In this document: positions 32,985 to 46,464 of the stretch, one piece after another
How positions within the stretch are numbered: position 1 is the first letter of the stretch
Layout: each line of letters begins with the position of its first letter
DNA from: Lobosporangium transversale
Taxonomy: Eukaryota; Mortierellomycota; Mortierellomycetes; Mortierellales; Mortierellaceae
DNA length: 64,000 nucleotides
Assembly (NCBI RefSeq): GCF_002105155.1
Contig: NW_019028979.1
Span: 558,001-622,000, forward strand
Direction of reading: 5' to 3'
The notes under the pieces: model-generated
What the model saw: the letters and a program-made list of their open reading frames with translations, nothing else
Database searches by the model: none
Told to the model about the DNA's origin: nothing
Position numbers and translations under genes: made by a program

Positions 32985-34088
32985 CTCGAACAGAAAGCAT
33001 TTTTTGGATCGGTATAGAGACTTACTCGGCAACATACCTCCAGCAAAAAAGAAATCAGGAAGAGATAGAAAATAATAGGGGTAGGTAGTGGTATTTTGGT
33101 TATCTTCAGCTTGGGGTAGAAGGAGTGAAAAAGTAGTGAAAGTTGGTAGATGCGCAGAGGAGCGGAGGCAAGGGAAAGATGCACCTAGTGCATCATGTTA
33201 TATGGTTTTTGCTGATTTTTTTAGCGACTGATTTTTACTGATTGTTTTTACTTCCTTGGCATGCACTCACTAGCGCTAGCGTCAGTACATGAATGCATTG
33301 CATCCTACACACCATAAGTGTGGCCTCGTAAAGGCAACAGGAAGCCAGTAATCGGTTATTTTCTGGTAATAGGAAGCACAGAGAACTGAATCTGGTCTGC
33401 CTATGGGGTTGATGAAAGCTAATTGACAAATTTGTCCGTTTGACGGTCCAAGGGATACAAACCTGATAGATACAAAACATACATTGCTTAGAGGACCTGA
33501 TCCTTCATTCGCCATACTGCAAAGTTCTGGCTTCTTTGTTATTGAAATAACTTCGAATCGCTTTACCAGAAATAACTACCAATCTTATTCTCAATAACTT
33601 CCAAGCCATCAACGTATATGTTGGAGGTTAACTACCGGAAGAATCCTCTTTGCGAAAACGAAGATTCCTGCAACCATTGTCATATTCATCCATATGGTTT
33701 GTGTAAGGTGGTAGGAAGCATCTGTACTCTAACCGATTCCATGATTCATTTCAAAGCTGCGGGGAGCATACACGTAAACGCTGCTCGACTCTACTTCATT
33801 TTCATCCAAGTCAATGATACTACTGTTCCTCAGAAGAGCCTTGCACTCTCATTAATTACCCTCCCTATCTTATCTCCTTTTTTACTTGAAGCTTCCATCA
33901 AATGCTGCCATACTGGTGGACAGCCTCCCTGAAGAAACTGAAGCCGTCGCATGTATTCTCGTCTAAGTCAAGCAGGTTGAAGTGCTCTACTCATCCTTCC
34001 ACTTGATATCATTGAAGAAGTCTATAAGTAGAGTTGATAGAAACTCCTTGATAAATATTAGAATTCTGCTGCCGAAATCACTGGGCTG

Positions 34089-34123
<35 letters not shown>

Positions 34124-36397
34124 GTATAGTGGGCCAGTAAAATTGTGAGCGATGATGATGCTGTAGCTGTAGCTCTTAATACTGATGCCGGCGGTGTGCT
34201 GCTGCTTTGACCGGAGCTTCAACGATGGGAGAATATCTCGCCAGCCACTTCAATGCGTGTGTGTCATGTTCGTGTTTTCAACTGCTTCATGGGATGTGTC
34301 AGGGGACGCGTCGAGCCAATTCTGGCATTGCTCTTTGGAATAAGATTATTGTGTGGCTTGATCTAATACACCTGATCTCCGCAATGAAGTTGGTACAACA
34401 AATTTAAAATCAGAAGAAATATGAGCAAGGCATGTAATGATGGTCTTGGTCATGCAGCTTAAGCGCTATGCTGTATTTCTAGGGAATTGTCTACGTGTAT
34501 TATTGCACTTCAAGCTACATCAGGTTCTTGTTTGATCATCTGGTGATGTAGAAGCACGGTTTGCTTCAGTATCTCGAAGATAAGTATGGAAGATCCTAAA
34601 GAACGAGCCACTAATGATACGGAAGATTATCAGTTTCGCACAAGGGCTGGATAGTATGGGCGTAGCCTGGGAAAGAAAGACGTGTGAGATGTTTAGATAA
34701 ATTGCATTAGTGTATCTGGGATACTGGTTTGAGAAGGACTTGAGTCCTTTTAAACACTGTTCACATGTCGGTGGCCTAGAAGACATTGATTTGCGAGATG
34801 CTTTGCCATAATAAGTGCGAAAGTAGCCAACATCCTCATAAAGTCTTTGATAAACTAATTAAGGTGAAAGGTAAACGGCCGAGTTTCTAGGCTTATCACA
34901 ATTTCTGGATACTTCTAGCATTTCCTCTCACGATTAATGTGCACGTCAAGCCCTCCTACTTCCGGCAAGCAATAGTCATCTGGGACGAAGAAAACTTGAA
35001 TAGATATAAGGGCTTTGTGGAGATCTTTGATCCAAATCCAATTAGAATGAGTAAAGTCCAAGCAACATACTAGTAACGCCATCAAGTTACCAAAGTTCAC
35101 GACAGCAGCACAGACGTTAAAATGTATATTTAGGAATATTATGCTTGTTTTTGACTTGGGGCACAAGACTGATCTCGATATATTGTCGCCTCATTAAACA
35201 CTGTCTATTTGGTGGAGGGATTTGGATGCCCTAGAGTAAAAGAAAAAAAGAACCGTCTTGGCAAAGGCTCTTTCTCTGTACGAAAGGAAGCCATTGGCAT
35301 TTAAAATGGCGCAAGTCTAAAAAACTACAGCTAAGTGTGTGGAGTATGACTAGATCTAGTCATACCTAGGACGCAGCCAAGGTCTGAATATGTCACAGCA
35401 GCACAGCAATTGTGCACAAAGGATTTAATTATAAACAATTAATCTGTCAAGAGGCTTGTCCTTCGTAAATTACATTTAGCCCAACTAGGGTGATCATTTT
35501 TTCTTCTCCACATTTGAAGCATAACATTGTTTAATGATGACTCCAAACTCTCCACGCATATTCAGAACTTCTGTAAGTATAGGAAGGTACGATAACAAAT
35601 GTATACACCTACCACGGAAACTTTTTTGTTTGCAATATTGAGGGTCCATCCTAAAATCGATAACGGAATTCTTTTATCAGGATAGTCATGTTTGGCTGGA
35701 TAAGGAAATTGCTTCCGAAAATGTGGTCCTCTGTGGTTCATGTTATTCATGTGCGTGAAAGAAAACAGAACAGTAAAGTCTGAAGTCAATGAAAAAGAAG
35801 GGATGGATTTGTTATACCCCTCACCACCTTCAAAAAGAAAAAAAAAGAAAAAAAAAAGTTTGCACATGGTATGAATGATGCATGTGTTGCTGACACCATG
35901 ATTATGATTACAACTCCTATCCCTTGCCTTGGTTGCACAGGGCTAAAAAAGAAAAATAAAGACTGTAAATAAGAGCCAGCTTATTAAGAAGGAGGTAATT
36001 ACAGCCACACGCGCAAGCAAACTATTTCATGTGTCAGACGGAGCTTTCTACGACAGCAAGCATATATTCACATCAATACAGGGCCTTTCATTGTCCTTTT
36101 TTTCTTTTCCTTTTTCTTTTCTTTTTCTTTTCTTTTTTTTTCTTATCTCTTCATTCTGCCAGTGCAGAATATCACTCTCCACTCTGCATTCTTCTTACTC
36201 CACTCCCCACTCTTTTTTGCTCACATCTATCCTCGGACGTTACCTATCATCCACCCATCTACCGCGCCTGTCAGTACTGTACATATGCATCTTCTCCCTC
36301 GTTCTGCTTGCCCCTGCTTCAAATCCCCTAAAACACCAACATCTCAGCATTATTAACGACAACGATAAAGAAAGGAAAAAACAAAGACATAAGAGAG
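32309..36397. other. Long gene-poor spacer
   Basis: About 4 kb without a convincing gene except the doubtful small frame at 35562-35750. It contains an A28 run (32957-32983) and an A31 run (34088-34121), plus scattered short frames with no protein character. From 36090 a CT-rich leader precedes the carnitine acetyltransferase gene. Confidence 0.45.
35562..35750 (-). CDS. Possible small protein, 48 residues
   Basis: From ATG at 35750 the sequence reads MNNMNHRGPHFRKQF, then PDKRIPLSILGWTLNIANKK, up to a GTAGGT donor at 35612. A short second exon (35570-35562) would add KF and a stop. The composition looks protein-like and free of homopolymer bias, unlike nearby frames. No domain recognised, and the 41-base intron is very short. 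It could equally be a decayed exon. Confidence 0.2.
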   Translation of the reverse strand: MNNMNHRGPHFRKQFPYPAKHDYPDKRIPLSILGWTLNIANKKVSVVGVYICYRTFLYLQKF

Positions 36398-39317
36398 ATG
36401 CCACTACTTAACGTCTCCCGTCCACCTATGGTCTCATTAGTGGCTACTAGCCCCTTGCCAAACCTCAACCAATCCGCAGAGAACTCACCACTGCCATCGC
36501 CTGAGCTTTCACCGCTTAAATCAGTCATAGAGCTGCCACCTGCCATTTCAATCATGGACAAGGGTCAGGCAGAGCTTCCATCGTTGCCTGTCCCTCCTCT
36601 AAACCAAACGCTTGACAGGTATCTGGAAACAGTGCGTCCGCTGGCCACTGATCAAGAGTATGAAAACACTGTCGCCGCAGTGAAGGCATTTAAAGGAGAG
36701 TTTGAGGAGAAATCTGAACAGGGAAGGGACCTTGACCGTCGTTTGCGAGAACATGCTCGACAATGCGAGGCTCGTGGAACAAGCTGGCTTGCAGAGTGGT
36801 GGGACGATTGGGCATATTTTTCTCACCGAGATTCGTCCACATTCTTTGTCAACTATTACTTTGGTTTTCAAGATGATCCACGCATGCCCACTCAGACTGC
36901 ACGCGCCGCGCTACTGGTCAGCCTGGCCCTCGAATTCCGTCAATTAATTGCAACGTAAGTGCTAACGAAAGTTTCCCTTCATTGATATTCATCAAACTTT
37001 TTTCCTACAAAATACATGTATACTTGCAGACCTATAGAGCATTGGACAAAGATGTTTTGTTCTTGTTTCGGTGCTCAGCGTTTTTTTTTTTTTTTTTTTT
37101 TTTCGTTGTTGTTGTCGACTGCACGCGCTCATTCCTTTTTGGGATTTCCGGAATCCGCCTTGATTTTCATTATCAGTTGTGTTGTACGAAATGTGCGCGG
37201 TCCTTTTTTCTATATCGTCAACATCATAAAAATGTACTTTTTACAGATCGTTAAACTTTAACACTAACCTTCTATTTGACACGACCATCAATGCCTCATA
37301 TAGACGCACACTCACCCCGGATATGGCGAGGAATTCACCTTTTTGTATGAATATGTATCAGTACCTCTTCAATTACGCTCGCATAGCTGGTTCACCCGCA
37401 GACACTGCAGTAGGTTTCCCGTTCGAAACCAACAACCACATCTGTGTTGTCCGCAACGGCAAGTTTTATATTTTCGAAACGTTGCACCTACCCTCCAAGC
37501 CATCTTCTGTCCTTAGCCCACGTGAGATCATGATTCAATTGGAACGTATCAAAAAGATGGCAGACGACGACCATTCGACCGTGCCGAAAGTTGGCATCCT
37601 TTCGACAGGTCAGCGCGATCAAGCTGCTAAGGACAGAGTTACGCTCTTTGAAGCCCATACGTCAAATAAAGCTCATATGGCGAAGATTGAATCATCCATG
37701 TTTGTGCTTTGTTTGGACTCAAGCTCCCCCACGACACCAGAAGAGTTTTCAAGAGCCTGCTGGCATGGCGATGGCGAAAGCCGATGGTTTGATAAATGTT
37801 TTCAATTGATTGTCTTTGCCAACGGCCGCGCTGGGATGAATGGAGAGCACTCCAAGATGGATGCCACACCTACATCTCGACTCTGCCGTTTTTTAATCGA
37901 TGAAGCTCAAGCCCGCAACCTCCCTGACTTTAGGAACCTGAATGCAGAGGATTTATATGAGTGCGCCTCGGCCTTGGACAAGCCTCAGCCTCTCAAGTTT
38001 GTGTCAAGCCCTGCGCTCGATCGAGCTATTGCAGATGCATTTACATACTTCAAAAAGACTGTGGAAGCACATGAGATGGTGCCTACTGAATTCAAGGGAT
38101 ATGGCAAGGGCTTGATCAAGGCCTTCAAAATGTCGCCTGATGCCTATGTTCAGATGGCGTTCCAACTTGCATACTATCGTAAACATGGCGAACTGGTGGG
38201 GACCTATGAATCAGCTGCAACCCGCAAGTATCGCCACGGACGCACAGAGACTGCACGCTCATGCTCTATCGAAAGCAAAGCCTTCTGTGAAGCCATGGTG
38301 GACCCTGACAAGAGCCTTAAAGAGAAGGCCGCTGCCTGTCGTGCAGCTGTGGCTCGTCACGCCCAGTACACTGCGTGGGCAGTGGATGGGCAAGCAGTGG
38401 ACCGTCACTTACTGGGTTTGCGTTTGATTCGAAAGCCTGATGAGCCTGTGCCAACCTTATTTTCGGATCCTGTATTTGCGAGAAGCTGCCGTTGGAGATT
38501 GTCCACTTCACAAATTTCAGACGATTGTTTTATTGCATATGGTTGGGGCGAGGTAGTTCCAGATGGATATGGCTGCGCTTACATGGTCAAAGAAAGAGAG
38601 CTTTACTTTTGTGTGACAAGTCTTGGTCTTGGATCAAAAGAGTTTGGGGATTATATTGTAGAAGCGCTTGAAGAAATGCGCTTCATGTTTGAAGAGGTTC
38701 GCAAAATTGAAAAGGCCGAGGCTGCTGAGGCCGCCTTGGCAGCAGCAGCCGCGGAGGCAGAGCGTCTTGCGGCAGAGGCAGCTATCAAAGCCAGTCAGGC
38801 TGATCAAGCTGAAGCCGCAGTTACAGCAGTGGCGGCTGCTGGCCCTTTGATCTCACGTAGCCCATCACCACCATCTCCATCTGCACCTGCGCCCCGAACC
38901 AGTTTGTTTTTCCAAAAGAATGACCCTGTACTTCGCACGGCACTTGCGCGCAATGCGATGGCGACGGCACAGGAGAAGTACTGGTCTGGCATTGATGATA
39001 TTGCGTTTGATGACGTGACCCCTGGATCACCGAAATTGAAGACTCGTCCAATGCAGCCTCCTCCCAGCTCAATGACCTTATCGGGCTCATCGGCGTCCCT
39101 TCTATCATCCACTTCCTCAATATCGTCACCATCTTACGCTAATGGAACCCGTTCCCGATCTTCAAGTCAACAGAGTGGAGTACGTCCTCGCAGTGATTCT
39201 GGAGCGCAAAAGAAGACGTTCCTAGCCATCCTGATGGGCGAGGATAGTGTATTGCGCAAACTCCGGACACGGCGAGGGTCTAATCTGGGTAGTAGGAATA
39301 ATACATCTACAAATTAG
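36398..39317 (+). CDS. Carnitine O-acetyltransferase
   Basis: Two exons, 36398-36954 and 37304-39317 (AC|A junction), for 856 residues. Family landmarks appear in order: LNQTLDRYLETVRPL, EWWDDWAYFSHRDSS, SPFCMNMYQYLFNYARI, ILSTGQRD, the catalytic His at about 368 in MNGEHSKMDATP, the CoA-binding stretch KGYGKGLIKAFKMSPDAY, LSTSQIS and GWGEVVPDGYG. It transfers acetyl groups between carnitine and CoA for shuttling into mitochondria. The enzyme core ends near residue 640. An Ala/Glu-rich coiled coil and a Ser-rich tail of about 200 residues follow, an extension beyond the usual length. There is no evident N-terminal presequence and no SKL-type ending, so it is probably the cytosolic (YAT-like) form. 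The intron contains a T23 run. Confidence 0.93.
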
Positions 39318-39727
39318 AATTTAGAGTACATGTAGGGCTTTTGAAGTTGGAATATTCAAAACATAAAAATATATATATAAAATCGGATGATAGTTTGTTT
39401 TAAATCTGGGCTTTTGCATTCCACGTTGACAGTTCTGCATCTTGGGCTTTTGCATTTCACGTTGACAGTAAGCTCCTAAACAATACATTATTGGTGGAAC
39501 GGTATGTATTGTGCTCACATACATGCATGTCCCGATCAGAATATCGTCTTCCGCCCCGCGCCTCAATTTTTTTCATCAGAAGGTTTGTAGCTTTCGGTAC
39601 CCCGCTCTCGATTGCCGTTGTTGATCAAATGGGTATAAAAACCGTTGGACTTACTTTTAAAAATAAAAATAAAACCCTTCTCCAACAACAACAACAACAC
39701 TATTCTGTTTTTCTTTTTACTTTCACC
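39318..39727. promoter_or_regulatory. Upstream region of the secreted-protein gene
   Basis: 410 bases with a tandem-like word near 39408-39466 (TGGGCTTTTGCATT, twice, followed by CACGTTGACAGT). A TATAAA at 39633-39638 and a CAACAACAACAACA leader near 39683-39699 lie just before the ATG. Confidence 0.5.
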
Positions 39728-40177
39728 ATGTTCTCCTCCTCTTCTCACTCAAGCAAGCCGACTGGCTCGACCCACTTTGGCCTCAAGACGTTTCTCAAGG
39801 CAGCGGCGACCTTTTTGGTACTTTCTCAGGCCGCCATGCAGGCTCAAGCTGGAGCATGCGAGTCCATCAGGCTGGATATTATGACCGACTGGACGTCAGA
39901 TACACAGGTGAAGCCTGGGTACATTGCACAGTTCTGGGAAAGCCCTGAATACCGTACGGCATTAAGTGGTAGACTCGGTGTGTATGAATGGTCACAGGAC
40001 CGCAAGTTGATGCTCTTTGTCAACCTCAAGATGAACGATCCAAAGAAGCATTCGTATGGGGTGGTGAATATCAATTTGGAGTACAAGGGTCGTCCTTATG
40101 GTTTTGATGTGCCCAGTCAGACCACTTTCAATGGCAACGGACGTGTTGATAGATTTGACGGTTGCGTCCCTTTATAA
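39728..40177 (+). CDS. Small secreted protein, 149 residues
   Basis: Single exon with a Kozak-like CACCATG. After a Ser/Lys-rich start, residues about 22-44 form a signal-like hydrophobic stretch (FLKAAATFLVLSQAAMQAQA) with an Ala-x-Ala type end. The mature part is about 105 residues with only two Cys (one near its start, one near the end, DGCVPL), which could form one disulphide. It has alternating polar/hydrophobic strands suggestive of a beta-rich fold (KLMLFVNLKM, YGVVNINLEY). A TATA-like box lies about 90 bases upstream, which fits a strongly regulated gene. I do not recognise a family; small secreted or cell-wall protein is the limit of the inference. Confidence 0.8.
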   Translation: MFSSSSHSSKPTGSTHFGLKTFLKAAATFLVLSQAAMQAQAGACESIRLDIMTDWTSDTQVKPGYIAQFWESPEYRTALSGRLGVYEWSQDRKLMLFVNLKMNDPKKHSYGVVNINLEYKGRPYGFDVPSQTTFNGNGRVDRFDGCVPL

Positions 40178-41228
40178 TCAAGTGATCACTTGGAGAGGAA
40201 ATAAGTGAGGAGGATTTAACGACTATAATTCAACACAGTTGCATGTTTAAAAAAAAAGTGACTCCTTTGCGCCTTTTTCTTCCCTTGCATTTGTCTCCTC
40301 ATCTTTTACTCTTTCCAATCCTTTTGCCTTCCTTTCTCTATTGGTTGTCAGTATTAAAATTTAAATATATTTATATAGACAAATATGCTATTGGAATAAA
40401 ATGTATTCTGCGAACTGTATAAATACTTGGGATCTTTTTCTTTTCTATTCTCCTTGATGAATTAGGCTGGGGTCCTTGTAAAAATATGTAAAAAGCATAT
40501 ATATATAATTATAATCTCGACAAATAAAGCAGCTTGACTGATATTAGCAAGGTTGTTCTGCGAACGTTAAAAGAAATATGTAAAAAGAAAAAGAAAGAAA
40601 AAAAAGACTTCTCCCTCAATGTTTCAATGAAAGCATTCGGGTCGTGTCGTGTTGCCAAGTCATACAAGTCAAGTTGTGGAAAATAAAAAATTGATAGTCT
40701 GCTTTTTTACCTTCACCTAGCCACCTCACCATCCTTATTTATTATTGTCCCATCCATCCAATCCCTATTCTCATCACATCCTTTTTTTTTTTTTTTTTTT
40801 TTCTTCTTCCTCTTTTTTTTCTCTTTCTCTTTCTCCTTCTCTCTTTCTGATCTCCGCTTCATCGCTTCATCTCTTATCCTCTCTCGTCCCATCCCTTTCT
40901 CTCATCTGATTCTTTGCTTGATTGCCTGACACGCGTAGCAGAGCATTATTTTTATTACATTACACTATATTATTTTTATAATATTATATTTTAATATATT
41001 ATTCACACTTCTACTGTATTCTCTGCTCTAATCGTCTGGTCCCCCCCCTTTTTTTTTCTTCCTTTCTTTTTATCTTATTTTATTTCTTCGGGTCTCTTAC
41101 CCAACGTCAGCAGAGAAAAGAAAAAAAAAAAAGAAAAAAAAAAAAAAGATTATAAAAAAAGTAGCAATACATTCTATACATTCCTAAAGGATTCTTTCCT
41201 TGTGCCTGATTCTGTTCCCAGACTCGCC
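40178..41228. promoter_or_regulatory. Upstream region of the PUF gene
   Basis: No gene seen. From 40720 the strand is CT-rich with T18 (40783-40800) and a C9 run at 41041. A/T palindromic words lie near 40960-41000, and A-tracts near 41120-41150. This is the probable promoter and a long 5' leader of the PUF gene. Confidence 0.45.
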
Positions 41229-43917
41229 ATGGATCAATCCTCTACCGCAGCGGCTGTCACGACATCAGCAAGCACGCCTGCAACAGCTGTTAGAACACCA
41301 ACCCTGGCAACAGCGAGTTTAAAAGCAGGTTCTATTCATAACAACAACACTAGTTCAGGCAATCTTCACAGTATCATGCCCGGCATCTCAACCTCGACCG
41401 ATCTCGGCACAACCATTCCTTCCTTCGCTGCTGCCCGTCGTGCAAGAGCTGATACTTTACCTTCTCGACCTTCATCTTTACTACAGGATAGTTCGTCTCA
41501 AGGCCTTGCTGGAACTAATGCCTTCTCTCTTGGAAAGGTGCCCCCGGGTGTACAGAGACCCCTCCGAAGGACTCCTAGCCTGCTGGTACCCCCGCAATTA
41601 TCGACACGTCATCGATCTGGGTCCTTAACCTTACCCTCCGCCTCTATATCTGCAGCTTTCGGGCCATCCATCTTTACATCTTCCTGGGGTGATCCTGATT
41701 CTCCTAATGGTGATCGTCCAGCGACTACGCCAACTACTCGCGAGATGCTCTTTGACTCTGAAAACGAAAACGCAATCATGAGCACATTAGACGCACTTGG
41801 CTTGGATGATCCTGTTCAATCTAGTACCGGCACTAGTTCCGCCAACAGCATGGGCATGGGTATAGGTATGGGCTTGGGCAAGACTGGCAGTGCCACTGTT
41901 AATACCAACAACAGTAGCAGCAGCAGTCTGAACAATAATATTGCCCCCGGTATCAGCGCCAATCACCGTGTTGGTGTCGATTTGCGCAGTCGATCTGCCT
42001 CGTTTGCCTCCTCTGCTCTTTCCCACCTGGAACTTGGTTCAAGTCGCGGATCTCCCTCCTCCAGCTCATCTCCTTTAGCTCTAGGTGCCCTTACAAGTCG
42101 AAGTGGCAGTATTAATAGTCTGAATGGCATTAATGGCATTAGCGGTATCAGCAATATCAACGGCATCAACGGCATGAATAACATTAGCAGCATGAACAGC
42201 ATCAACAGCATCGGTAATATCAACTCTATCAAAAGCGGCTCTAACTCTTCTGTCAATGCCGTTAGTAATAGCAGCAGCACTACCACAACCTCCAATAGTA
42301 GTAGTACTAGTATTGGCAGCTCTGGGCTGCCCATGCATGATATCCGCCTTGAAAAATCCCTTGCACACTCCTTATTGATGCCTAATAGCGTGAGCTTTTC
42401 CAATCGCATCAGGTCGTACTCTGTATCAGCCACAGCAGCGTATCAGGAAGTTCTTGAAGACGAACATGAAGATGATATTGGTCTCTTAAACTCGAACGCC
42501 AGCTCGCACTCATCTGGTGCCTCTGGTATTTATCCCACTGGCGCTGGCGGCGTCCATCAATTTCAGACGCTCCAACAAACACACTCGCGTCCTAGGGCCA
42601 TCAGTATGGGTTTTCTGGAGATGCCACATGATATTGTAGAGGAACAGCGCAAGTTTGCTAATGCTGGCCCTCGTAGCTACAGTGATATGAAGGCTCGCCA
42701 GACGCACCAGCGCACGACAAGTGCTGGTGCTGACATGCTTTCTGAGATTGTCAATGGCCATCTACCAACCACGGACAAGAATGGGGTCTCAAATGGCAAC
42801 ATATCGAGTGGATCAGCGTTGGTACATGGACACTCACATTCCTTGTCGCTTAATTATAGCAGTCAGCTTCATGCACAGCAACAGCAGCAACAACAACAGC
42901 AGCACACGTCAACACAGCGACCAGGACATCAGCATAGCAACAGCTTTGGTGGACGTAGCCTTGCGGACGATGTTGCTTTCGGTCATGTTCATGGCCTTGG
43001 CAACAGCGGGTCCAACCTTAGTCTTACCAATGGAGCTGATCCTCACCAGGTACTGATGGTTTGTTTATTTGGGTGCATGCATTATTTATGTGTGATTGAG
43101 ATAGTGGGAAACATAATATCGTTCACGATCTGTGACGATGGATGGTAAAGATTTTTTCTTTTTTTCTTTTCTGCTATGTGAGTGAAAGTAGAGATAGAAG
43201 GTTGAGATTTTTTTGGAGACGATGCGGGCGAGTGGAATAGGGAAGGATGATGACCATGCGTCAACATTTTATACTATGGATTGATTGATTTGATTTTTTT
43301 TTTTTTTTATATGCAACTCTATTTGGAGAAAGGAAAGAGAGGCAGCAGATACATTTGACACGTTTACTTTCTCTTACCCTTCCTTTCCTTCTTCCTCTTC
43401 ATAAGTCGTAAATGTATAATATCCTTTTCACTAATTCATGTCTTTTTTCCCTCCTTACTCTCATGTCGAGGATATCCAGACTCTTACTGGCACAGCAACA
43501 CCACCCTTCATAGAACAAGGCATCACCTCCAACTCAGCCACGGCGATCACTCAACAGGTTCCCACTCGTTCGCTCTGGATCGGAAATATTGATCCTAGTT
43601 TTACAAGTAATGATCTCATGCAAGTTTTCAGTCCCTTCGGACCTGTTGAGTCTCTCAAGGTGATCCCTGACAAGGAGTGTGCCTTCATCAACTTCACGCG
43701 TGTCGAAGACGCTATGCGAGCTAAAGAGGACATTTCTGAGCGTCGCGGAGGACGTATCGGGAATACTACTGTTCGTGTTGGCTATGGCAAGGCAGAGCTA
43801 ATGGTCAATGCCGACGCACCAGTATCGCATCCTACCCGCGCACTTTGTAAGTTCAATGAGGTTTATAAAATCAATGACCAATTCCTTTTTATTTTCTTTT
43901 CGGTTGTGTCTTTAAGG

Positions 43918-43951
<34 letters not shown>

Positions 43952-44803
43952 AGAATGTAAGCTCATTTTGTTTCCTTTTCTCTTCATTTTTCTATCATGA
44001 ACTTATCTAGGGATCGGTAATATTCCTTCGTCTACCACACCAGCGATGCTACATGCTATGTTTGCTAACTTTGGAGCAATTGAGTCAGCCAGAGTTTTGA
44101 CGCACAAGTCATGTGGCTTTATCAATTTTGAAAACATGGAGGACGCCGTCGTTGCCAAAAAGGTCACGCATGGACAAGAGATCTTTGGCCCTGGTACAGG
44201 AGCTGTAAGGATTGGATTTGCCAAAGTCCCTGCTAAACAGTCTCCCACTGATAGTCCTTCGCTGGGTCATGGTGATCCTTTGGATGGAGTTGGAGAGGGC
44301 AGATCGAGCTCGACGACCAACAGTAAGTCGGCGAAGCAGGATTTCGATGGACCCACTGAGCTAGATCGCATGCTTTCCTTGATAAATATCAATAACAAAG
44401 GCCAATCCTCAACCAGTGCTGTGGATCGAGAAGCAGCGTCTGAAGACCCTGCCATGGAGCGTCAGGCCATGTTGCGCGAATTTAGTGATGGGGAGCCAGA
44501 TCCGGTATTGTCCGAGCCTATCCCTGCTTCTTTGACAGAACCTATCGTCTATTTTACTTCAATTCCACCTGTGGCGGAGCCCTCACCTCACCGTCGGCTA
44601 GATGCTCCGAGATTGAGAGAAATTCGTAAACGACTGGATAGTGGACATTGCACACAAAAGGAACTGGATAATCTCTCGAATGAATGCATAGACGAGTGTG
44701 TTGAACTTTGCAGTGGTATGTACCCGTATCCATGACCGTGTTATATTGCTGCAGGCACAACTCAAGTTCTTTGGAACATTACCGTATTGTTCGATGTATC
44801 TAA

Positions 44804-44841
<38 letters not shown>

Positions 44842-46464
44842 TTATTTTTATTTTTTTTCTTAAAAAAAATAGACTATATTGGCAACACTGTTATCCAAAA
44901 GCTTTTTGAGCGTTGTTCAGAGTCTCAAAAGACAAAAATGCTCGAGCTGATTGCTCCTCATCTAGCATCGATCGGTGTCCACAAGAATGGTACTTGGGCA
45001 GCTCAAAAAATCATTGATTGTGCCAAGAGTCCTGCGCAAACAGAGCTTATCTGTAAACATGTTCGTCCATACACACCTCCTCTTCTTTTGGACCAATTTG
45101 GAAACTATGTCGTACAATGTTGTCTGCGTCTTGGACAGTCAAGAAATGGGTTTATTTTTGAGGCTATGGCTGACAAATTTTGGGAGATTGCACAGGGTCG
45201 CTTTGGTGCTCGTGCTATGAGAGCTTCCCTCGAGAGCCAGCACGCCACTAAACAGCAGCAGGTACATGTTTACACGATAATTCCGTACTAATTTTTTGTT
45301 TTTTATTTTTATTTTCTTGATGAAAAATATGGCTTGTGGCTAACGTAGCACTCTAAAACGTTGGGTTCCTGATACTAGAAACATGTCGCAGTTGCAGTCG
45401 TTCAGAATGCGTTGGCCCTCGCTACAAACCCCAATGGAACACTGATGCTCACTTGGCTTTTGGACAACTCACAGCTGCCTGGTCGATACCGTGTTCTTGC
45501 ACCTCGACTTGTACCACACATGGTGACATTGGCGACTCACAAGCTAGCGTCTCTCACGATCCTCAAGGTCATTAACCAACGACAAGAGCTGGATGCAAGC
45601 GACATCATGATTAACAGTATTGTCAACTCAAACCAGGACCAGGTCTTGGTAGAGATCTTAGGGGATCAAGTGCATGGTGTTAGTCTGATCCAAAAGATTT
45701 TGGCATCGCCCAATGTAGAACAACAGCAGAAGCACGTGTTGGCAGAAAAAGTCAAGGCCGTGCTTTCATCAAAACTGAACACCCAAAGTATGCAGGGATG
45801 CAAGCGTCTATTAGAGGAGGTTAATATGATCTTGGGAGGAGACTATTCGCCAACAGAACAGGCGAAGCTGACACCAGGATCCACTGGATATTCATCTGCA
45901 GAATTCTCAGGTTCAGCAACCAACTTTTATACAGGTATGGGTAACCATCATCTTCAATCTCTCGCCATGCCATCCGATACCTCCACCAGTGTCGACTCGA
46001 GTTCGGCTCTTAACACGGAAGGACAAGAGAGTGTCCATTCTGGAACTTCTACAGCCCCTGTGACATCTGGATCAGCTCATATGTCATCTTCGGCCATGAC
46101 ACATGCCAGTGGATTCTCAGTTCAACATAGTCCATATTATACTATGCCTCATGGACAGCTCTATGGACATTATCCAGGCCAAATGTCACCCTATTACGGC
46201 CCTGGTGCATACATCCCGCAGCATGTACCATCCATGGGATTCGGAGGCATAATTCCACAGGGAGGATTCAGTCCTTATGTGCCCATGCCTCCTCCAGGGA
46301 TAGGTGCTGGTATGCACGGAGACGCCTCACAACTTAATGGATCGCCCATGTATTTACAGCAACAGCAACAACAACAAATTTATCACATGCAACAGCAACA
46401 ACATTTCCAGCAACAACAACAACAGCAGCAGCAGCAGCAGCAGCAACAACAACAACAGCAATAA
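41229..46464 (+). CDS. RRM-Pumilio RNA-binding protein (JSN1/PUF2 type)
   Basis: Five exons: 41229-43049, 43480-43846, 44011-44715, 44873-45261 and 45379-46464, in phase, for 1455 residues. The exon 2 start could also be 43471, same frame. The first 600 residues are Ser/Asn-rich and disordered, with an NI/NGI/SSMN repeat near 300-345. Two RRMs follow: about 635-700 (LWIGNIDPSFTSNDL...CAFINF) and about 730-800 (WIGNIPSSTTPAML...CGFINF). A Pumilio repeat region covers about 915-1260 (NTVIQKLFERCSE, NGTWAAQKIID, FGNYVVQCCLRLG, FGARAMRASLE, NGTLMLTWLLD). RRM plus PUF is the yeast Jsn1/Puf2 arrangement, which binds 3' UTRs of membrane- and mitochondria-related mRNAs. The C-terminus is a pure Gln tract. 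Confidence 0.93.
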
